This document shows positions 10,871 to 22,215 of a DNA stretch of 64,000 nt, one piece after another. The notes under the pieces are model-generated. The model was not told the origin of the DNA. It searched no databases and was given only the letters and a program-made list of their open reading frames with translations. The first letter of the stretch is position 1. Every line of letters begins with the position of its first letter. The position numbers were made by a program, and so were the translations under genes. This DNA comes from Spirometra erinaceieuropaei (taxonomy: Eukaryota > Platyhelminthes > Cestoda > Diphyllobothriidea > Diphyllobothriidae), in the NCBI GenBank assembly GCA_902702965.1, contig CACRXP010000399.1, positions 105,719 through 169,718 on the forward strand, given 5' to 3'.

Positions 10871-12544
10871 TCTCGCCCTACGGCAACTATGAAAGCTAAA
10901 GGATAATTGACAGAGTGCTAATACATTGTAATTGTTACTATTTTTTATCATTTTTATTTCTTTTTATGGCGTTCACCTTTTCTGTGAACAGTTGAAATCT
11001 CATAGGACCGTTTTTTTCGATTTGGTAGTTTTTCGTTAAAAAAATTATGTCTTAGTCAATAAATGATACTATAGAAATCAAAAAAGCCTTAATTTGAAGC
11101 TCGGTCGTATCTTTAATGTAGTATGACTTCTGTGGATGCGGGGTGTGCGGTTCATGAGCTACAGAGATTTAATTTCACATTTCGTGACGATTCATTAGAT
11201 GAATCCCGAAATGGACCTTCCTATTACCATGGACACGCGTCCGCCTGCTTGGCTATCGTGGCCTCTATAGCTACGGGAATAAGTGACCTCCGTATTACTG
11301 GTGGCCTTGATCCAAATTCCAGGCAGCCCGATTTGAGGTTGCTGATAGGTTTAGGGCTGAAAGGGTGATGATTAGGGCTGAGGTTATGCTAAGGGAGTAG
11401 GTAGCCCTTCAATCATCATTGTAGACTTGTCGAGCCATCTAACACTACACACAAAGAGGAGATCGTTCTTCAATTGCTGCCCTCCAGGTGAAACTGACTG
11501 ACATATTTGATTGAACCGGCATGCGCGTACTCGCACTGCTGACCAGCTTCATGAAGTGCCAGCCAAAATTCATTCTGTGCCTAACAACCTTACGAACCTG
11601 CAGTTATTCCGAACGTGCAACCTTCTGCAGTGAGCATTGTAACTATATTTCGAAGGTTCATGTCTAAGTGCACATCATAAGAATTATAAATATGATAACG
11701 AAAATTTCCTGAGCTGGCTACTGAATATCCAGGTGTTATTTACATAATAATTCTAGCTAGTAAAAAAGTAAGTTTGTTGCGGAAATTACCGCTGAACAAA
11801 ATAAGGAAAGGAAAATTAAAAAACCTTCAGAATTTAAAAATTCCAAAAGCCGATATATGCTCTAAGATGAGACGTCTGTAATATGCCTAGTTTTACGACT
11901 TCAGAAATCCTGCATACTTTCGTCACTTTGAAATGCTTTAATTCATAATGATAGATATCAACAAATCTGTTTTTTATTCGTTTAAATTTGCACAACAGGA
12001 GTATCAGATTACTGTCGCCTATGAAACTTATTAAAAGTAGCTTGATAGGGAACATTGGTACCAACCGGATTTCCAATGAATAGCTGCCAGATGGACCAAT
12101 AAGGAATGATGTGTCTGACATTTATATAAACTGACTGTTAGGAGGTGATCTCCTTGAAGCATGGTGATCCTACAGTTTGCGATGGGTGTTATGCATATAA
12201 CCAAGACAAAGCCATGCAACAAAAATTTCGTAAGTATGACAGATTGGGTAAAATAATCGAAGCAATTAAGTTTTTATGATCATCTAATTTTTTCAAACAC
12301 ATAATTCATAAACACTCTTGCATGTGTTGTAACAATTGCACTTATCATCCATGTAAAATATGCGTATCTATGATAGAGGGGCACATGCCGATCCCACTAC
12401 AGGAGAGACTTTCCCTGCTTTTAGCCTTGGAGTTCAATCACGTGCTCTGCCAGCAGTCGACAATCGCATTGTAATATAAGCACAATACCATTATCGGGAG
12501 GGCAGAATGCACGTGTTCAGTGATAAGAGCGTTGCAAATTAGCT
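10871..12544. other. Unit A interior, no gene seen
   Basis: Includes a block at 11830-12120 whose minus-strand frame (SHLRAYIGFWNF, IGPSGS, MFPIKLLLISF) is alignable with B 32885-33262 and C' 41601-42095, but frame breaks differ in each copy and no convincing splice sites were found. The rest shows no signal. Confidence 0.35.
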
Positions 12545-12650
12545 AATGGTTTGCGAATTCGGGCCCCAAGCCTTGTGAGACCTGGTGCTCGCTGTGGTTG
12601 ACTGATAACGTCTAGCAGCACGAAAATGGCCACGTATTTCTCTATTGTCT
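12545..12650 (+). repeat. Diverged SINE fragment (A)
   Basis: GCGAATTCGGGCCCC, then ..TTGTGAGACCTGGTGCTCGCTGTGGTTGACTGATAACGTCTAGCAGC...AAAATGGCCAC, follows the body of the SINE at 51089-51180 with many substitutions. Counterpart in B at 33655-33755. Confidence 0.45.
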
Positions 12651-13444
12651 ATGCAATAATGTTAGTCTGCTAATAAATTTACTCCATGTAATTGATCTCT
12701 TCGGTTGACATTGAGAAGTGTGCGAGATCCGATAATGAAACAGGTAACTCTCCACAATCCCAACCATTGTCAAATGCGTCTACTAGTTTAAGTAGACAGT
12801 GGGAATTTGGAAGCTCCACTTCAAATGACTGACCTGTCCTTTCTGTTCATGCACCTTTAACTGATAAATATGCTATTCTTTTGAACGTTCTAAGTGCATC
12901 ACACACGTTTCGTAGAAAACCGCCTTCCGAATAAAATACAGCTAACATTTCGGTAAGCGTCTGACACAGAATGTGACCGCAAATATGATCAATTAAAATA
13001 TGTGTGGTCTTAGTGCCCGAATGTGATTGAAATATCTTCTCTGAAAGATCAGTTTTAAAAATCCCCGAGACATATATTTATATCTTAAGAAAATGCAAAT
13101 TCGTCGGCTATTTTTGTAACGGTTCAGATGTGCGTCAAAAATCTACGCTTAGAAGCCCAATATGGGGTTGATATGAATATATTAATAAACCAGGTTTTCT
13201 TGGGATTGTCGGGAGCATAATCTGCTTAGAGTCAGGCAGTTCGCCTCTCAGTTAATACACACCATTAACAACCGTCAGAGTAATGGTGTTTCGGTCACGT
13301 CTGTATTTAGCCCATAGCGCAGTTCTCGGTGTGAAAGCACAAATAGCCTTTCTGTAAAATATACTATCATACAGGAGAAGTCGGTTTCCTCCTCATCAAC
13401 GTGCGTTTGCAAATGTAATTAATTTCTATCACTTCCATCTGCAG

Positions 13445-14006
13445 GATCGTTTACACTCGACGGGCCAAAACTCATGATATACAACGTGCTTCAAAAATTC
13501 TACAAATCAGTTCGGCTTAAAAGTATCACCCTCCGTTTGGACAGGCTCGTCGTTTCACAGGGAGCTTTGAAATATCGAAGTTTGGTAAAGGGACCACGCG
13601 TACGAAGACAGAATCGACAACCAGCAAATATTATTGTATGGTAGAGTTCGCGGACCTTCGTCTGAACATCACTTGCCGAATTGGTTACCCTGTAGACTGG
13701 TACGAACACAATCTACGGAAGGTGACTTCTCGGTGCAATGTCAAGAATCTCACTTTCCACAACATTAGACTAAATATCCCTGTGACTGTGAGCCGCGATG
13801 CATACCGTCGACAAATACCAATGGTTGACGACCCATCGTTCCTGAAACAGGGGGTTTTTGAGGCAGATTTCAATTTTACCCTCCAACTGCCCGGAGAGGT
13901 ACACGTTTACACTTTGTCACTTATGTTGATGCTGTTAAAATCAGCTCTGCCTTACGGTTGTCGGGGTCGCGGTAGAAGCTACTTGCAAATGTTGTCGAAT
14001 AGATAA
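13445..14006 (+). pseudogene. Unit-end exon block 1 (A)
   Basis: Begins after CATCTGCAG at 13444. A frame open from 13521 reads FGQARRFTGSFEISKFGKGTTRTK, CMVEFADLRLNITC, YPVDWYEHNL, NVKNLTFHNIR, then FEADFNFTLQLPGE and ends at 14006; a possible GTACAC donor follows LPGE at about 13899. Three N-glycosylation motifs (NIT, NLT, NFT) suggest an extracellular product if real. A TAA at 13518 cuts it off from the acceptor in the same frame. The block has no family I recognise. B (34525-35086) is interrupted by TAA at about 34782, and most A/B differences change the residue, so both copies look relaxed or dead. Confidence 0.35.
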
Positions 14007-14009
14007 TTT

Positions 14010-15975
14010 CAGACTGCCGTGCAGTCGACTCACAGACCCTTTATCAAATTGAACATTTGAATGCAAATGAAATGCTCCTGGAGAAATATGTTTTTGACTA
14101 CACATGGGCTTTAACGTGCGTTATTAACTAGCATGTCATGCGGTTACTCATTCAAACATCCCGTATAATTAAAATGTAAAATAGAAAAATCAGGTTTGTG
14201 GATTTCGGTTGTTGTTAACATGTTTGATGTGAAAACGTTTGCCGTGCATATGTAAAATTAGTAGTATTAACTGTGGTAGTAATAGTACTCAATATCACTG
14301 ATAAGGTTAGATGTAGATTTTCGGCTATACACTTCTGATGAAAGCTATTAAAAGAAAGCAACCTATCATGACCTTATGACCACTCACCTCACACGTCAAT
14401 CGTACGCTTGTTCTGTCGCGCCAACTGGTATACAGTGATAAACGTACCGTGTCTCTTGTTTGCCATCCATGTGACGACGGGGTTGTGTCACGAGCTCAAA
14501 ACCTAATGAATACAACTCGTTTTTACCTAGAAACATCTACCCTTTGTCAATATATCGACCCGAAGTGGATACTCGCTCTGATCTATAATAACATGTTTGT
14601 TCCGGATACCGCGTCCACCAAACTTTTGGAATTCAATCAAACCTCCTTTGTAGGTTTGCAGTTTCGTTGTTTTGCCAATTAACACTACTCGTTGTATACT
14701 TTGTCTATTTAGTGGTTACCAGCAGACGGTTCATTGGGGGTCAACTGGTGAACACTATGCACGTTAATACACATATTGAAACAGCAACTAACATGGCAGC
14801 TCCGAGACTGATGGGATCTGCGTGGTGAGATCCCGGAGACTGTTCAAGGAAAAAAAAAACATTTTTAGCTCTGAAATAATATCGTCATTATCTAGTTGTT
14901 TTACAATCTCTATGAATCATACCATACACGTGAGTCGACGAAAGGGGTTAGAAATGCCCATCATCTGTAGTAATAGAGGACACAATTGCTGTAAACCCAC
15001 ATAAAGCATGAATGACATCCAGCGAACTGATCGCTGTGATAAGAAGACAGCATACTTAGCGGGATGTCTACTCCTTTTTTATTGCTACACATAAGATTTG
15101 CAAACTTCTGGTCCATGCTCTCCGGTGTACACTGTACGGCAAGACTCACTGAGGGCATTAAATGTTTCCTGCCAGCAATCCAAAAAACATGTTTGACACC
15201 CTAACCAATGGATAAAACGGATAAACACAAAGTCTCAAAGTCACGTTTTCTGTCACTTGGTCCGTTTGCTAAGCGGGACAGTCAGTTCAAACATAAGGAA
15301 AAATGTGCTCTTGCATTCGATAGAACTCGTCCCAAATATTGGACAGTTCAGAAAACTAAACTAATTCAAAATAGCAGTTATAATTATGCCTTTGGTGGAA
15401 GTGTTCTATTCAAATATTTTATGTTGTCTAGAGGTGTACACATGGCACCGCCAACTGACGGTTGAACATCTAATTAGTTATTTGACATGGCATCTTATTA
15501 GAAGCGTGTCCATCGGTCGTCTATAATCAGTGAGCGTTTACTAATTGTGATTGCATCTGAACCCTAAATAAGAAAGAACGAAGACTGTAATAACGCGCGC
15601 GTCGTTGCGGATCACTCGGCAACTTGTAAGCATGATGTGTTTGTTAAGCACAAACCTGGCGTCTGCTTAGAAAGGTCATGCTCTGCATAATAATGGCTAC
15701 CTGAAGTTTAGACTGGTCGCCTCTGATGGTACTGTCGACATTGGGGATTTATTACAGACTATTATTTAGGCCAACCAAGCACGGAAATACCGGCGGTGGC
15801 GTTGGCAGTTAAACGACTAAAACTCATCTTTTAGCCTGTATGTTGTTTTATTCAGGTCAATGCCACTAACATGTGCGCTTTATATCATGATCCATGAGTT
15901 CGCAAAACGTATTTCTAACAATATGAATGGCATAGCTATTCAGTAAATGTTGCTATCACTTTATCCTATCCGATG
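14010..15975. other. Unit A, between exon-like blocks
   Basis: A/B similar, no recognised gene. Around 14265-14300 a short GTAGTAATAGTA run sits where B has a long GTA expansion. The block 15715-15920 recurs a third time at 37830-38035. Confidence 0.4.
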
Positions 15976-16050
15976 CCGTGCATCTACTCGATGGATGTTA
16001 TTCATATACTTCCTTAGGGCTCATAGCAAAGGCATCTCATATTTCTGCAG

Positions 16051-16196
16051 TTGATGGGCATCATACGATGTGCTTCATCGAGATTATGAAGCATGAATTC
16101 AATAGCAGACTAGTTTTAATCCCACCATATTTTTATTCTTACAGTCTCCAGGATATGGACTCTTGCCTCCCAACAACCTTCGATCTGGTTTGTTGA
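16051..16196 (+). pseudogene. Unit-end exon block 2 (A)
   Basis: Follows CATATTTCTGCAG and reads DGHHTMCFIEIMKHEFNSRL..IPPYFYSYSLQDMD, ending in TGA. C' (44823-44960) has the same acceptor and the in-frame relative DGPPTMCFIGIVKY....AHFYVNCLREM. In B the acceptor AG has become AT (TCTGCATTTGATGG at about 37365-37380). The frame is shared by three copies. Function unrecognised and coding status uncertain. Confidence 0.35.
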
Positions 16197-16254
16197 CCGC
16201 CTGTTCAAACAACGTATAACCATACAAAAGTGTCTGTCAATTGCCTGGTTATAA

Positions 16255-16665
16255 ACGTTGAATACACATTATAATGTAATGAGAAGTGAAGTAAACGACG
16301 ATGTGCTGAAACAAGCAATTTCGCTATTGATGTTAACTTCGAAAGGAGATAAGGTGACCATTATTGTGCCCTATAGGAACGAAACTGAGTATCTGTTCCG
16401 ATTTCTCACTCGTATGCTGCCATTGCTCGTCAAGCAGAGAAAGCAGTATGTCATAATTGTCACACATCTGACCGGCAATCAATCATTCAATCGGGCCAAG
16501 TTCTTCAACGTCGCTGTCAAGGAGATACGAAAAAGCGCTCCCGGATACCGAATGAATGGAATAAATTGTTTCATCTTCCACGTTCCACTGCCTCAGCGTG
16601 TGGCCAAAAAGTTAGGCAACTGATGACCGCATTTCGATCTAAAAGGGAAAAAAGATGGTAAGATA
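16255..16665 (+). pseudogene. Beta-1,4-galactosyltransferase-like exon, degenerate
   Basis: From about 16348 the frame reads KVTIIVPYRNETEYLFRFL, then QYVIIVTHLTGNQSFNRAKFFNVAVKEI and NCFIFH. These match the N-terminal catalytic part of the beta-4-galactosyltransferase family (GT7): VAIIIPFRNR, FNRAKLLNVG and the FxFxDVD block. In active enzymes the last block carries the metal-binding DVD; here FIFH is followed by VPLPQ, so those aspartates are absent, and the frame stops at 16623. A shifted frame continues CGQKVRQLMTAF to a possible donor (ATG/GTAAGATA at about 16656). It would have been a Golgi enzyme. It starts right at the A/B homology edge and has no copy in B. Confidence 0.6.
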
Positions 16666-17160
16666 TTTGTAGCAAAGACGATTCCGCAGTTCCATAATTG
16701 TTCAGTTGTTCATTTAACTAAGGGCGACATGATTAGTATTTTCGCCATGTGGGTTTATCCTCCTCTAGTAGACGTTTTTATGTTTGCAATCAATCTTTTA
16801 CATGCAGAATGATATTACCGAAAAGTTTTCTGCATTATGGACGGCGTTGGTCTTATTGCCCATACTTGATTTTTGGAGGACTAGACGAGAAATTGACCGT
16901 ACACAAGTGTGAAGGCAGCAACATAAATTGCAAATCCTACGACCGTTGCGGAAGGGACGAAATCAAGATTTTTTGATAAACGGATTCTGTGTACATTAGG
17001 AGAAGTTGATACCATACTAACAGCACAGATAATAGGCAAATTCCCATACACGCGTGTTTCGCCGATATTGTGCCGCTGTATGGCGCAGCTGCGTGGGGTT
17101 CGGCTCGTAAGTTGGTTCCCCAGCATTCCCTGTCTCCTTTCTGGTAGATATTTAAATTCA
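16666..17160. other. Spacer, no gene seen
   Basis: Unique sequence between the galactosyltransferase relic and the fold-back element. No coding or repeat signal recognised. Confidence 0.4.
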
Positions 17161-17560
17161 GAAATTGTCGCGTTCTAATTTCCTCAGAAATTATCCAGGA
17201 AGCTGGAGTAGATCTGTTTATTCAAGGTCTATAGGCTCAGACCGAGAATTTTGTGCATGAATATTTGGGCTAAAGTCAATCATCCACACCGGGTATCCGC
17301 GTAATATTCACTAACTGCCGACAGGTACCAGGCTTTTGGCTAGTAATTGTGCTGTTAGTATGATATCAGCTTACCCTAAAGTATACTACTAGGTGTATGT
17401 CAAGAGATAATGAATTTTAAGCGGTTACCCGCTGTGGATGATGGACTTTGACCCAAATATTCATACACAAAATTCTCGGTTTTAGCCTATAGACCTTGAA
17501 TAAACGGATCTACTCCAACTTCGTAGATAATTTCTGAGGAAATTAAAAAGCGACAAATTA
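17161..17560. repeat. Fold-back (inverted-repeat) element, about 400 bp
   Basis: Left arm 17161-17300 and right arm 17421-17560 are inverted copies about 140 bp long and roughly 85-90% identical by eye, with a 120-bp spacer. Shared blocks include TTTCCTCAGAAATTATC, TTTATTCAAGGTCTATAGGCT, CCGAGAATTTTGTG.ATGAATATTTGGG and CATCCACA.CGGGTA.CCGC. No reading frame. It fits a MITE/foldback-type element or an inverted duplication; no target-site duplication could be defined. Confidence 0.85.
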
Positions 17561-18920
17561 TCTGTGTTCGAATGTGGCATTTTGTGACGAAAGATGCCTT
17601 TTCATGTTGCATCCATTCTTTTTCGGCAACATCTATTTAAACATTCGCCTACTTATTCATATAACAGGGACATACTCTGAGTTAAAATGACCTTTTATTT
17701 AAAGACCTTCCCTCGATAGCATTGCAGTCACCTTTTATGAGTTGGAATAAGTCCTCATCTGAATAAAAAACATGTTTCTCCTGCACTGCATTGCTGTTCT
17801 TTAGTCCAACATAATTGCGAAGACGATCTCGCACTCTGTTCGAAAGTTATGGATGACTGCACCAAACTAAACGTGAAAAGCGGGAGTTTTGATGCCTTCA
17901 TTAATTGTGGTTTCTAATGTGATGGCTGGCAAAAATGTACGTTGTCATTTTTATTTCTATACAGTTCATTATTTCTCCTTTTATTTTGCCACTATTTACG
18001 TTACTTTTTTGATTCTTTTCAAGTGAATAACACAGGACTACACGCAAACCTTATTTGCTTTGATAATGACAACTGTCAGTTGGGAATATACTTTACCCAT
18101 CCAGGTGACGAAAACCAATTCGTCGGCCTAAAAACTGTTCAACATTTTCCTTGAATGTAACACTTGACCATTATTGCTTATACCAGCACAATGTTTTGCA
18201 GTTGGGCTTTGAAATATGCATTTAGTATCAGGTTCTCAAAGGTAAGCGTTGCTGAGTCACTGTTCATACCAATATTTAGAGGCAGATAACGATCATATTA
18301 ACACCGTTCCGTTGTAAATATCTTAGAACGATTTTATAATTCCATACTTGATTTACGACATTTAAAATCGAAGGGCAATCTTTGAAATCTGAAGAAAGCA
18401 TTAATATCAAAATGTTGTGACGTCTCCATTCAAATCTGTCTATACAGTATGAAAATGTAAAATGCTTATTCCTTTGTGCGTGTAAATGTTAAGGAAGCCT
18501 GAAAAACATTCAGTAATATTTTGCATCCTGATCAAAACCACGCAAATCACAAATATTAACTGTGCGCTGCAATGCCACCAACCGATACTCTGTTAAACAC
18601 AAGCATTTTTGCAGGCAACATAAAAACACCGACTAGACCCCTTTGATACGGCTAATCGACTTTTAAATACATTTAAGATGCATGTCATTACTAAAACATC
18701 ATATTATTTTCACCTAGGAAAAACATTTTAGAGAACGCCCTACTTGTTGGTGGATGTTTTCCACATGTACAGATCCTGGTGTGGTTTGTTATTACTTGCA
18801 AAAATGTATGTTTGGGGTACTCATGGACGACATTGTTAAGTTCTTATGAAGACGAAAATTGGTCAAAAGATTAAAATAATTTTGTAAATATCAAACTCGC
18901 ACAGAGTGCCCGCCGAGTCT
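17561..18920. other. Spacer, no gene seen
   Basis: AT-rich unique sequence. Short ORFs only, without splice-bounded or family-like content. Confidence 0.4.
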
Positions 18921-18924
18921 TATG

Positions 18925-19130
18925 TACAATACGTGGCCGATCACATGAAAACTGATGACAGAAACTGATGGGGAATTTTTGGTCGACTTAAACGTTGCGT
19001 ATTCTGCTTGTCCGTCTAGCCGCTATGGAAATGTGCGCTTTAGTTGTTCAAAAATATGTCTACATAATTGTATCACGTAAAACGTTAAAATATTTGAGCA
19101 TAAATGGATGCCAGGATATCTTTAGGCCAG
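18925..19130 (+). repeat. R1-related repeat copy
   Basis: ACAATACGTGGCCGATCACATGAAAACTGATGACAGAAA at its start, and TATGTCTACATAATTGTATCACGTAAAA... further in, match 21222-21430 in order and spacing. Confidence 0.5.
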
Positions 19131-20225
19131 TATCTCTCTCAGATTTTAATTTCGTATCGTGTTTTCGATATTAGAGTAATTCGCATCCAAATGTTTCAAT
19201 AAACAGAGATCGCTGAATTTGCAAATTAAGTTTTTGTCGATCCTAGGCCTGAAAATTAACTGATCAGCACACATATTATTTGAAAGTAATCATACCTGTT
19301 TTCGCATTTCGCAGGCAAGATTAACAGTCATGCGTTTTTGCATGTTCAAAAGTGCAGTAATAACTCACAGAGGCCTCATCAAACTGGTCATTCGAAGGTT
19401 GCTTGTAATGAAATGCCATCAGCGGCATTCTCTCAACATGTAACTCAAGAAAAGGAATAATTATTAAACTCAACTTTGTCGCTAGTTTTAACGGGTCGTA
19501 TTGTATGTTACATACATGTCCGCAACCACTAGCCACCTTTTCAGACCAAAACGATTTGAACAGAAACCGCAATCAATCGCCATACAATGTGACCGAAAGA
19601 GTAACTGCCACGTCAGAAAACATCCCAAGCATTTGAATGGGCACTACCCCGCATAATGCAATTATTGCAATATATGTAGCCACCCATGCAAGCGTCTTTC
19701 TTCACTCTCTACACACATGTGTGAATAAAAAAACTCTGGGTGATAATCTTATTAGCACGTGCACGACGTTCATTTCGCGCGTTTCAGGCAGATAGTCAAG
19801 TGGCTACTTATTCGACTTAGGTAGCTTGGTAGACGTTAGTGACAGTCTCTGAGTCGAATTGCCGCTAACAGTACCTTCTTCCTTTCACATATGTTTGACG
19901 TCCAAATTGCTTTCAGTTATTTATATCTACGTGTAATTTTACGTGCCATGTGCAATTTATTGTCCACAATCGATTTCATCTTCAACATCGGGTGCATGAT
20001 ATGTCATATACAACAAAACAGATACTAGTTAAATTTCCCATATAAAACGAACGGAAGCAGCCAAGAAAATATTTGCTACCGTTGTCAACAACGACTGGTC
20101 AGGTAACAGCAGGACAGAAACAGGTATGCAGAGAAAACTGAATTGGTTTGTTATGACACCTAAAATGCCAACCATCAACGCCTAACTAGCGCTAAGAATC
20201 TACATATTCAGCCTGGGATATTGAA
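19131..20225. other. Spacer, no gene seen
   Basis: No recognised gene, RNA or repeat. AT-rich. Confidence 0.4.
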
Positions 20226-20290
20226 AATACAGTGCGTGACCGATCTCATAAAATGCTAGCTGAAATTTTGGAATGCGTTTTCGACTAGCA
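20226..20290 (+). repeat. R1-related repeat head
   Basis: ACAGTGCGTGACCGATCTCATAAAATGCTAGCTGAAATTTTGGAATGCG is the same head as at 21222, truncated after about 60 bp. Confidence 0.5.
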
Positions 20291-20439
20291 GGGATTAATT
20301 AGGTGGCGTTGTCATATTAATTATCAAGTTGTATAAGCTTATGATATTTCGGACATGGTAGGATGTCGGCATTTGAATGCACTTCTTACTGACCTCCTTT
20401 ATTCAGCGTAAACAGAATTCAAGCATTGGCTTAGCTTTG

Positions 20440-21215
20440 AAGCTCCTTTTATTCCCTTTCTTACTTATGCATGTATGTGAATGCTTTGAGCGGGCGCACG
20501 CGTTTGAGGTGCATCTGGGCTCCCAGAATGGCCGGCCGGCTCATGATTAACCGTCTAAGTATGATCATGGGGTTAATGACACCGTAGAGACTTTGTGGTG
20601 GCCTTAGCCTGAGCGCCTGCCGCGATCCACAACCTCTTGCGAGTGTCTGCACGTGCGCACCAGGGCTGTCTGGCATTCGCCCATTGGGCGCTCCAACTGT
20701 CCAATCAAATTCAAGGTCGAGTCAGATGTCCTCTGGCTTTAGACACTTAGACAGACACTTGGGCGTCGCTCCCCGGCGCCGGACGTGCCCTCCTCCGACT
20801 GCCAATCCTCTGCAACGTCTCTACCGCTGGTGCCCGCCTTCTCTTTCCTGTAGGGGTCGGGCCTGAAATTAGTTGATTACATAGTCTTTCACTCTCGGCC
20901 TGGACTTTTGCGATCGCTTCTGCTTTGATGGTGGTGTTTATAATCAGGAAACGTGCAATGCCTGTTTCTCCATGCGAATTTAGCCGTGTCTCGCTTACGG
21001 CCGCTCTTCGTAACCCCTTCGTCCACAACAGGTCTTTTGGAAGCTGTATTCTACTCGAACGTTTCCGAATCGCCGAAAACGGCACTTCTTGTTGCTCCCT
21101 GCGATTGGGAGTTTTAAACGCCTCGTAAAGGAGATTTGGCAACAACTTTGCGTCCTAGACCACCTGATGACTAAGCTGCTTGGCCCGCCTCTGGTGTAGG
21201 CATGCTGTGGATCCA
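20440..21215 (-). repeat. GC-rich dispersed repeat R2, uninterrupted copy
   Basis: About 775 bp, clearly richer in GC than its surroundings, matching 56885-57118 plus 58013-58625. Orientation minus is suggested by an A-rich AATAAAAGG end at about 20440-20460. Minus-strand frames (FKTPNRREQQEVPFSAI, TGKRRRAPAVETLQRIG, ESERLCNQLISG) are open for up to 132 residues but match no family I know. Probably part of a retroelement not otherwise represented here. Confidence 0.65.
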
Positions 21216-21221
21216 ACTTAA

Positions 21222-21430
21222 ATAACTACAGTGCGTGGCCTATCTCATGAAATCTGATAGCGGAAACCGATGAGAGAATTTCTGGACGCCTTAGACTTTG
21301 AGAATTTTTTCCGCTCATTCATTTCCTTCAATAAAATGTTCTATACTTTTGCAGACGTAATTATATCAAGTAAAATATCAGTCAATATTTAATCAAAATG
21401 GACGTTGCAATATATTTGTGTAATTTCCTA
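21222..21430 (+). repeat. R1-related repeat copy next to R2
   Basis: CTACAGTGCGTGGCCTATCTCATGAAATCTGATAGCGGAAACC starts directly after the R2 end, then resembles 18925-19130. Confidence 0.5.
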
Positions 21431-22215
21431 TGCTAAAACATGTCCAAGGCTCCGGTTCCGCATCTGAGCGACTTATTTATTGTAGGGATGTTAATTTACC
21501 CGAAAGCGTTTTAATAAACATATTTAGCCGAACTTTAAAATTCGTTTTATGACCCATAATATTGGCACCTGACTTTTTTAAATGCAGACATTTCAAAAAC
21601 CCCAAGCAACAACCGGTTGATGAGCAGATAGTTGAATTTCCTCTTGCGCTACTTACAACATAGGCATGCACTGACTGCAACTTAATAGACGATGTACAGC
21701 TATTAAAACTGCATAATCCAGTGTACAAGTATAATCTTGCATTTTTCACAAAGTACTCTTTGATTTTGCAAAAAGTGCCGTACACATCCAACGTGTCTTA
21801 TGTCGTTTTGTCGATATTAGCATACAACTTTATTGCAAAGCGGTCGTGCAAATTGCTGTTCGAATTCTGGATGACTTTGCCCATCGCCTACATTCTGGAC
21901 TAATTTCCCCTAAGTCCTCCAGCACTAAGCGCCTTGGCTTTCAGAATATATTTTGTGTACATCGGCATATCAACACTCTGCCTCTGCTTGCCTGTCTCAC
22001 TATTTAAGTGTGAAAATGCAGAAACAATAAAAGTAAGACTGCAACTATCCCCGTATGTGTTATCCCTATCGGTGTAGGCGCTTTTGAACTTGTCTTATTC
22101 AAATCTCAAAGGGGATCGAATATATCGCTACCTGACATGATCATATTTTTTCGTAACATATATTTAGAGCGCATTTAGTAACTGCCGTTCAAATGCCGCT
22201 AAAATACTATTTCAG

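Larger units (their letters stand above)
1335..16283 (+). repeat. Tandem unit A (about 15 kb) of an amplified locus
   Basis: Nearly all of this interval has a counterpart about 20.2-21.3 kb downstream in unit B, in the same order and orientation. The part before about 7900 also matches C'' and the part after about 10.7 kb matches C'. The A/B shared left edge is at about 1625 (B 21788), but homology to C'' extends further left to about 1335. The right edge is sharp: A and B agree through an ATAATG-AATGAGA motif at about 16283 and differ from there on. Relative to B, unit A has an extra ~500 bp at 2050-2570 and lacks most of the Tc1 relic, the first 74 bp of one SINE and one internal duplication copy. 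Confidence 0.9.
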
